Positions 38,796 through 42,774 of a stretch of DNA of 42,774 nt are shown here, piece by piece. Below the pieces are notes generated by a model, which was not told the DNA's origin, searched no databases, and worked only from the letters and a program-made list of their open reading frames with translations. How positions within the stretch are numbered: the stretch's first letter is position 1; every line of letters starts with the position of its first letter. A program made the translations under genes and the position numbers. Source of the DNA: Planctomycetota bacterium (GTDB taxonomy: Bacteria > Planctomycetota > Phycisphaerae > Phycisphaerales > UBA1924); contig JAFEBN010000007.1 of NCBI GenBank assembly GCA_018242645.1, forward strand, positions 1 to 42,774. Reading direction: 5' to 3'.

Positions 38796-40190
38796 ATGAC
38801 TCAGACGCTTGCCGAAGAAGTAAAAACCAACGACGTCCAGATTCAGGACGCCGGCCCGTGCCGCAAACGGATTTCCATTCGCATTCCGAAGGAGCGGGTG
38901 AACGAGAAGCTGCGCGAGTCGCTGGCCTCGATCTCGGCTGAGGCGCAGCTGCCCGGCTTCCGCAAGGGGCATGTTCCGGCGGCGCTGGTCGAGAAGCGCT
39001 TCGGTACGGCACTCCGGAACGAAGCCAAGAACCAGCTCGTCGCCTCCGCGTACTCCGCGGCGATCGAGAAGGCCAACCTGAAGATCGTCGGCGAGCCCTT
39101 CAGCGAAACGCTGGGCGGCGTCGAGATTAAGGAAGGCCAGGACCTGGCGTTCGAGATCGACGTCGAAGTCCAGCCCGAGTTCGCGATGCCCAGCCTGGAC
39201 GGCATCCCGGTGAAGAAGCCGACCATCGAGCTTCCTGAGACTGCGATCACCGACGAAGTGCAGAAGATCCTGATCAACGAGGGCGATCTTGAGGCCCGCG
39301 AAACGCCGGAGCCGGGCGATTACCTCACCGGCCATGGCATCATGAAGGGCGCCGACGGGACCGAGTTCTACAACATCAAGGGCTGTGTCGTCCAGGTGCC
39401 CACGACCGACAAGGGCGGCAAGGGCATGATCCTGGGCGTGATGGTCAATGACTTCGCCAAGCAGTTCGGCCTGCCCAAGGCCGGCCAGACGGCGACGATC
39501 AAGACCAAGGGTCCGGAGAACCACGAAGTTGAGCAGGTGCGCGGGGCCGACCTCACCATCACGTTCACCGTCGACCGCGTCGACCGCATTCTGCCCGCCA
39601 AGATCGAGAACGTGGTCAAGAACTTCGGCATGACCGATGAGCAGCAGCTCCGCGACGCTATCAAGCAGCGCATGGAGCAGCGTGTCATGATCCAGCAGCA
39701 GAGCGTGATGCGTCAGCAGATCGCCCAGCATCTGCTGGCCAATACGAAGATCGATCTGCCCGAGCGCATCACCGCTATCCAGTCGGCCCGCAACTTCGAA
39801 CGCCGGCGCATGGAACTTATGTACCGCGGCGTTGACCCGCAGAAGATCGAAGAGCACATCGCCGAATTGCGCTCGGGCAGCAGCGAGGTTGCGGTCCGCG
39901 AACTCAAGCTGTTCTTCATCCTCAACCGGGCCGCGGAAGAATTCAACGTCCGCGTCGAGGAGGCGGAGATGAACGGGCGCATCGCCCAGCTGGCGATGGA
40001 GCGCGGCGTCCGCCCGGACAAGCTGCGTCAGGAGATCATCCAGCGCAACCAGGTCGGCGTGATCTACCAGCAGATCCGCGAGCACAAGGCGATGGACGCG
40101 ATCCTCGCCAAGGCCAACATCACCGAAATGGCGGCCGACGAATTCAACAAGCTGATGGCCGAAGAGGCCAAGGCCGGCGTCCCCGCCTGA
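38796..40190 (+). CDS. tig: Trigger factor (ribosome-associated chaperone)
   Basis: A 464-residue protein; ATG at 38796 has GGAG eight bases upstream. The N-terminal ribosome-binding domain has the signature PGFRKGHVPAALVEKRFG (usually GFRxGxxP). The middle domain (about 165-270, GDYLTGHGIMKGADG to TFTVDRVDRI) is FKBP-like but degenerate in its PPIase pocket. The C-terminal helical domain (from 275) carries the arms. It is slightly longer than the E. coli protein. It has its own promoter-like element and terminator; no clpP/clpX genes follow. Confidence 0.93.
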   Translation: MTQTLAEEVKTNDVQIQDAGPCRKRISIRIPKERVNEKLRESLASISAEAQLPGFRKGHVPAALVEKRFGTALRNEAKNQLVASAYSAAIEKANLKIVGEPFSETLGGVEIKEGQDLAFEIDVEVQPEFAMPSLDGIPVKKPTIELPETAITDEVQKILINEGDLEARETPEPGDYLTGHGIMKGADGTEFYNIKGCVVQVPTTDKGGKGMILGVMVNDFAKQFGLPKAGQTATIKTKGPENHEVEQVRGADLTITFTVDRVDRILPAKIENVVKNFGMTDEQQLRDAIKQRMEQRVMIQQQSVMRQQIAQHLLANTKIDLPERITAIQSARNFERRRMELMYRGVDPQKIEEHIAELRSGSSEVAVRELKLFFILNRAAEEFNVRVEEAEMNGRIAQLAMERGVRPDKLRQEIIQRNQVGVIYQQIREHKAMDAILAKANITEMAADEFNKLMAEEAKAGVPA

Positions 40191-40212
40191 TCGACATCAA
40201 CGTACACGCTCA

Positions 40213-40247
40213 CAGGCGGCCGAAACGGCCGCCTGTTTCTTTTTTTG
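40213..40247 (+). terminator. Trigger factor terminator
   Basis: A ten-base stem CAGGCGGCCG/CGGCCGCCTG with loop AAA is followed by TTTCTTTTTTT, 22 bases after the stop. Confidence 0.93.
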
Positions 40248-40304
40248 ACGCGCCACGAACATCGCAGCGGGCATCGCGCCTGCGGCGCTGCGCAATCGGG
40301 CAAC

Positions 40305-40616
40305 TTAGACCTTGCGGATTTCTTCTGAATTGAGCAGCGGCTGATTCACCGCCCCGCACGAGGGGCAGATGCTCCCGTGCTGACCGATTGGCTGCGATTT
40401 CATCGAGTTGCCGCAACTCCAGCACGTTGGCTCGTGCAGCCGAACAGCCACGCGGTTGAGCGCCACTGCAACGATCGCCACGCCGACACCGATGACGGGC
40501 CATGCCGGAATCGTGCTCCAAGCGATGATGCCAATGGCGGCAAGAACTGTCGCCATGACAACGGCGAGCGCCTTGAGGCGGATTCCCTGCAACCAGCTTC
40601 GGGACTTCTCGAGCAT
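40305..40616 (-). CDS. Small membrane protein with a C-terminal zinc ribbon
   Basis: A 103-residue protein. After a basic N-terminus (residues 1-15) there are two hydrophobic helices at about 16-35 and 38-58. A cytoplasmic zinc ribbon follows: CWSCGN and, 16 residues on, CPSCGA (two CxxC knuckles). It lies 75 bases downstream of prpC on the same strand and may be transcribed with it. Function unknown; zinc-ribbon membrane proteins of this size often regulate or assist membrane enzymes. Confidence 0.7.
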   Translation of the reverse strand: MLEKSRSWLQGIRLKALAVVMATVLAAIGIIAWSTIPAWPVIGVGVAIVAVALNRVAVRLHEPTCWSCGNSMKSQPIGQHGSICPSCGAVNQPLLNSEEIRKV

Positions 40617-40691
40617 GACGCCCCAAGGATACCCCGGCGAGCCCTCGCGGTCACGCCAAAGCCAAGCGCGGCCCTGTGTCCAAGCCGATTC

Positions 40692-41858
40692 CTAGCCGTT
40701 CCACTTGCGGGCCGGGTGCCCGGTGTAGAGGCTGAGCGGGCGGATGATGCGGTTGTTGGCGTGCTGCTCCATGATGTGGGAGCACCAGCCGCTCATGCGG
40801 GCGGCAACGAAGATGGGCGTGTACTGCGGGACGGGGATACCCATCACGAAGTACGTCATGCCGCAGGGGAAGTCCACGTTCGGGTGGATGTTCTTGTCGC
40901 GGAGCATGATTTTCTGGACTTCGTCACCGATCTCGAACCACTTGAGCTGGCCCGGCCCCTGCTTGCGGGCGATCTCACGGCCCAAGGCGCCGAGGATGGG
41001 AGCACGGTGGTCGCCGTTCTTGTACACGCGATGGCCGAAGCCCATGAGCTTGCGCTTTTCGACAAACGCCTTCTTCATGAAATCTTCGACCGAACCTTTT
41101 CCGGCTTCGATGAACGCCCGGATTTCCTTCAGCATCTCCATGGCCGCCTCATTCGCGCCGCCGTGGAGGGGGCCCTTGAGCGCCGCAATGCCACCGGTGA
41201 CGGCGCCATGCATATCGCTCAGCGTGCCGGCGATGACGCGGCAGGCAAACGTGCTGGCGTTGAAATCGTGCTCGGCATAAAGGATGAGCGACACGTCGAT
41301 ACAGCGGGCGTATTCGGCCGCGGGCTTGCTGCCGGTCATCATGTACAGCAGGTTGGCTGCGTGGTCCAGGCTCGGATCGCCGCCCTTCTCCTGGCCGACA
41401 ATGGGCTTGCCGTCGATGACATTCTGCATGTGGCCGATGATCGTCGGCGTCTTGGCGAGCAGGCGCTTGGCCTTTCGGAGGTTGGCCGCGGCGGAATTGT
41501 CCTGGCAGTCCTTATCGAGGTGGCCGAGAATCGACACAGCGGTGCGGAGCACATCCATCGGTACGGCGTGACCGCTCTTGAGCCACGGACCGGAGGACTT
41601 GAGGAAATCGACCACGGGTGAGGGCAGCGCGCGTTCGGCGACCAGTTCGGCCTTGAACGCGCTCAGCTCCGAAGCGGAGGGCTTATGGCCGACAAGCAGC
41701 ACATGCGCCACTTCTTCGAAGGTCGCGTTCTTTGACAAGTCGTGAATTTCATATCCGCGGTAGAAGAGACCGCCCTGCTCGATCGAGCAGATGGTGGTTT
41801 CACCGGCGATGATGCCCTCAAGACCCTTTGCAAACGCGGCTTCGGCTGCGGTGGACAT
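40692..41858 (-). CDS. prpC: Citrate synthase family enzyme, probably 2-methylcitrate synthase
   Basis: A 388-residue enzyme condensing an acyl-CoA with oxaloacetate. The three catalytic residues are in place: His232 (LHGGANE), His276 (GFGHRVYK) and Asp329 (NVDFPCG). GAGG lies upstream of the ATG at 41858; the frame extends to 42119 but the upstream part is not family-like. At 388 residues it matches the short type II/methylcitrate class that lacks the N-terminal citrate-synthase extension. The next gene upstream is prpB, so propionyl-CoA is the likely substrate; plain citrate synthase activity cannot be excluded. Gene symbol is assigned from that context. Confidence 0.85.
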   Translation of the reverse strand: MSTAAEAAFAKGLEGIIAGETTICSIEQGGLFYRGYEIHDLSKNATFEEVAHVLLVGHKPSASELSAFKAELVAERALPSPVVDFLKSSGPWLKSGHAVPMDVLRTAVSILGHLDKDCQDNSAAANLRKAKRLLAKTPTIIGHMQNVIDGKPIVGQEKGGDPSLDHAANLLYMMTGSKPAAEYARCIDVSLILYAEHDFNASTFACRVIAGTLSDMHGAVTGGIAALKGPLHGGANEAAMEMLKEIRAFIEAGKGSVEDFMKKAFVEKRKLMGFGHRVYKNGDHRAPILGALGREIARKQGPGQLKWFEIGDEVQKIMLRDKNIHPNVDFPCGMTYFVMGIPVPQYTPIFVAARMSGWCSHIMEQHANNRIIRPLSLYTGHPARKWNG

Positions 41859-42093
41859 GGGTACCTCGTGTCGACTTGGTTGCTGGAAAAGAACGGGGGA
41901 AAGGGAGCATAGGAGATCGATCCCGAGCGCAGGCCACACTGCCGTTCGGGTACGCCCCCCGCACATCACCAGCCCGAGGGATTGTCTCAACGGCGAAACG
42001 ACGGACAGGTTCAGCGTCCGACCCAAAGGACTCGGGCACCCGCAAGCGGCAGACACCGTGCTGAGAGTCCATGGGTGGCCGCCTCGAGGGCCC

Positions 42094-42774
42094 TTAGGCA
42101 TGGAATTCCCACGGCACACCCGGCTTGTACTCGATCAGGTCATACAGCTGCTGCCGTGTCTGCATCTGGCCGAGCAAACTCTCGACGGACCCGCTTTGCT
42201 TGAGCTGATCCAGTGCCCGATCCACCGCACCCATCGCCACGCGCAAGAGGCTGACCGGGTAGATAACGCACGAGTAGCCCATCGCCCCGAACTTCCAGAG
42301 CGGGATCATCGGCGTCTTGCCGAACTCGGTCATGTTTGCCAGGAGATAGACCTTGGGGCAGACCGCACGCAGCTTCGAAGCGAAGTCGGCGAACTCCTTT
42401 TCGCTCGTCAAACCTTCCGGAAAGATCATGTCGGCGCCGGCCGCCACGTAGGCCTTGGCACGATGCACGGCGGCATCGAAGCCCTCAACGCCTTTCGCAT
42501 CGGTCCGGGCGCAGACGATGAACCCCGAATCGGCTTCGACCGCTGTCGTCACGCGGTCTGCCGCGGCCGCGGCCCATTGCACTTTCTCAACCATGTGATC
42601 GACGGATACCAGTTCTTTTCCGTCGAGATGGCCGCAGCGCTTGGGAAACTTCTGATCTTCCAGGTGCAATCCCGCGGCACCGGCGCGGGCGTATTCAATG
42701 ACGGTCCGACGCACCATTTCCGCTTCGCCGAATCCCGTGTCGGCGTCGGCGAGCACAGGGAGCCCGCTGGCGTC
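42094..42774 (-). CDS. prpB: Methylisocitrate lyase (N-terminus cut by window edge)
   Basis: The last 226 residues of a PEP-mutase/isocitrate-lyase superfamily enzyme; the start lies beyond 42774. The visible sequence opens DASGLPVLADADTGFG, holding the Mg-binding Asp residues. The catalytic Cys motif is KRCGH. Typical PrpB segments follow: HLEDQKFP, CARTDAKGVEGFDAAVHRA, LANMTEFGKTP and QTRQQLYDLI. It splits 2-methylisocitrate to pyruvate and succinate. It is followed on the same strand, after 235 bases without a recognisable gene, by the methylcitrate synthase gene. No prpD/acnD gene is in the window. Confidence 0.92.
   Translation of the reverse strand, partial: DASGLPVLADADTGFGEAEMVRRTVIEYARAGAAGLHLEDQKFPKRCGHLDGKELVSVDHMVEKVQWAAAAADRVTTAVEADSGFIVCARTDAKGVEGFDAAVHRAKAYVAAGADMIFPEGLTSEKEFADFASKLRAVCPKVYLLANMTEFGKTPMIPLWKFGAMGYSCVIYPVSLLRVAMGAVDRALDQLKQSGSVESLLGQMQTRQQLYDLIEYKPGVPWEFHA

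Noticed and set aside
38625..40085. A 486-residue minus-strand frame opposite trigger factor
   Set aside because: Antisense shadow; trigger factor has an unmistakable signature and a ribosome binding site.

Overview
The window is high-GC bacterial chromosome and most likely comes from a planctomycete of the class Phycisphaerae. The evidence is a secreted protein ending in planctomycete-style dockerin repeats (NGDG..DDADF), two secreted proteins with the GPL.PP...TQEI leader, a planctomycete-type tyrosine integrase, and ordinary single-copy bacterial genes (rpsT, rpsB-tsf, trigger factor). This placement is inference from protein style; the window has no rRNA.

Layout. 1-3.9 kb: the end of a dockerin-type protein, then a tightly coupled minus-strand operon (methyltransferase, flavin oxidoreductase, type III polyketide synthase) probably making a methylated or oxidised phenolic lipid or quinone, and a divergent NADPH-dependent FMN reductase. 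3.94-17.74 kb: an integrated phage-like island of about 13.8 kb at the 3' end of tRNA-Glu(CTC), bounded by a 13-bp direct repeat. It has tail-like genes, a terminase-small-subunit-like gene, an excisionase-like HTH protein, a replication-type module, a gp10-like protein and two tyrosine recombinases. No large terminase, portal or capsid gene is recognisable, so it resembles a phage satellite or a remnant. 17.7-19.4 kb: tRNA-Glu, a CPBP membrane protease, rpsT and tRNA-Arg(ACG). 19.4-26.2 kb: a TetR/CecR-like regulator with its operator, then two tandem DevC/FtsX-type permeases, an ABC ATPase, a HlyD-like adaptor and a NodT outer-membrane lipoprotein, together a complete tripartite exporter. 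26.2-28.2 kb: rpsB-tsf with a structured leader. 28.3-30.6 kb: two secreted Hcp-like proteins and a Tat-exported Mn/Fe superoxide dismutase. 30.6-37.8 kb: a noncoding region with a duplicated structured RNA motif, then a peptidoglycan-sugar operon (SSS symporter, GH20 hexosaminidase, AnmK, MurQ) and an alpha-oxoamine synthase. 37.7-42.8 kb: a ROK-like kinase, trigger factor, a zinc-ribbon membrane protein, and methylcitrate-cycle genes (prpC-like, prpB partial).

Two observations stand out. First, the tRNA-adjacent integrase reads into the tRNA, and its reading frame is preserved across the att repeat. In the excised circle it would therefore continue for 100 more codons, now stranded at the far end of the island, so integration would swap the integrase C-terminus. 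The same insertion separated the tRNA from its old terminator and supplied a new one inside the integrase gene. Second, the region before the symporter holds two copies of an RNA motif: a 19-nt pyrimidine box containing an anti-Shine-Dalgarno core, followed by a hairpin with a conserved tip and different but still paired stems. The second copy ends in a strong terminator 36 nt before the symporter start.
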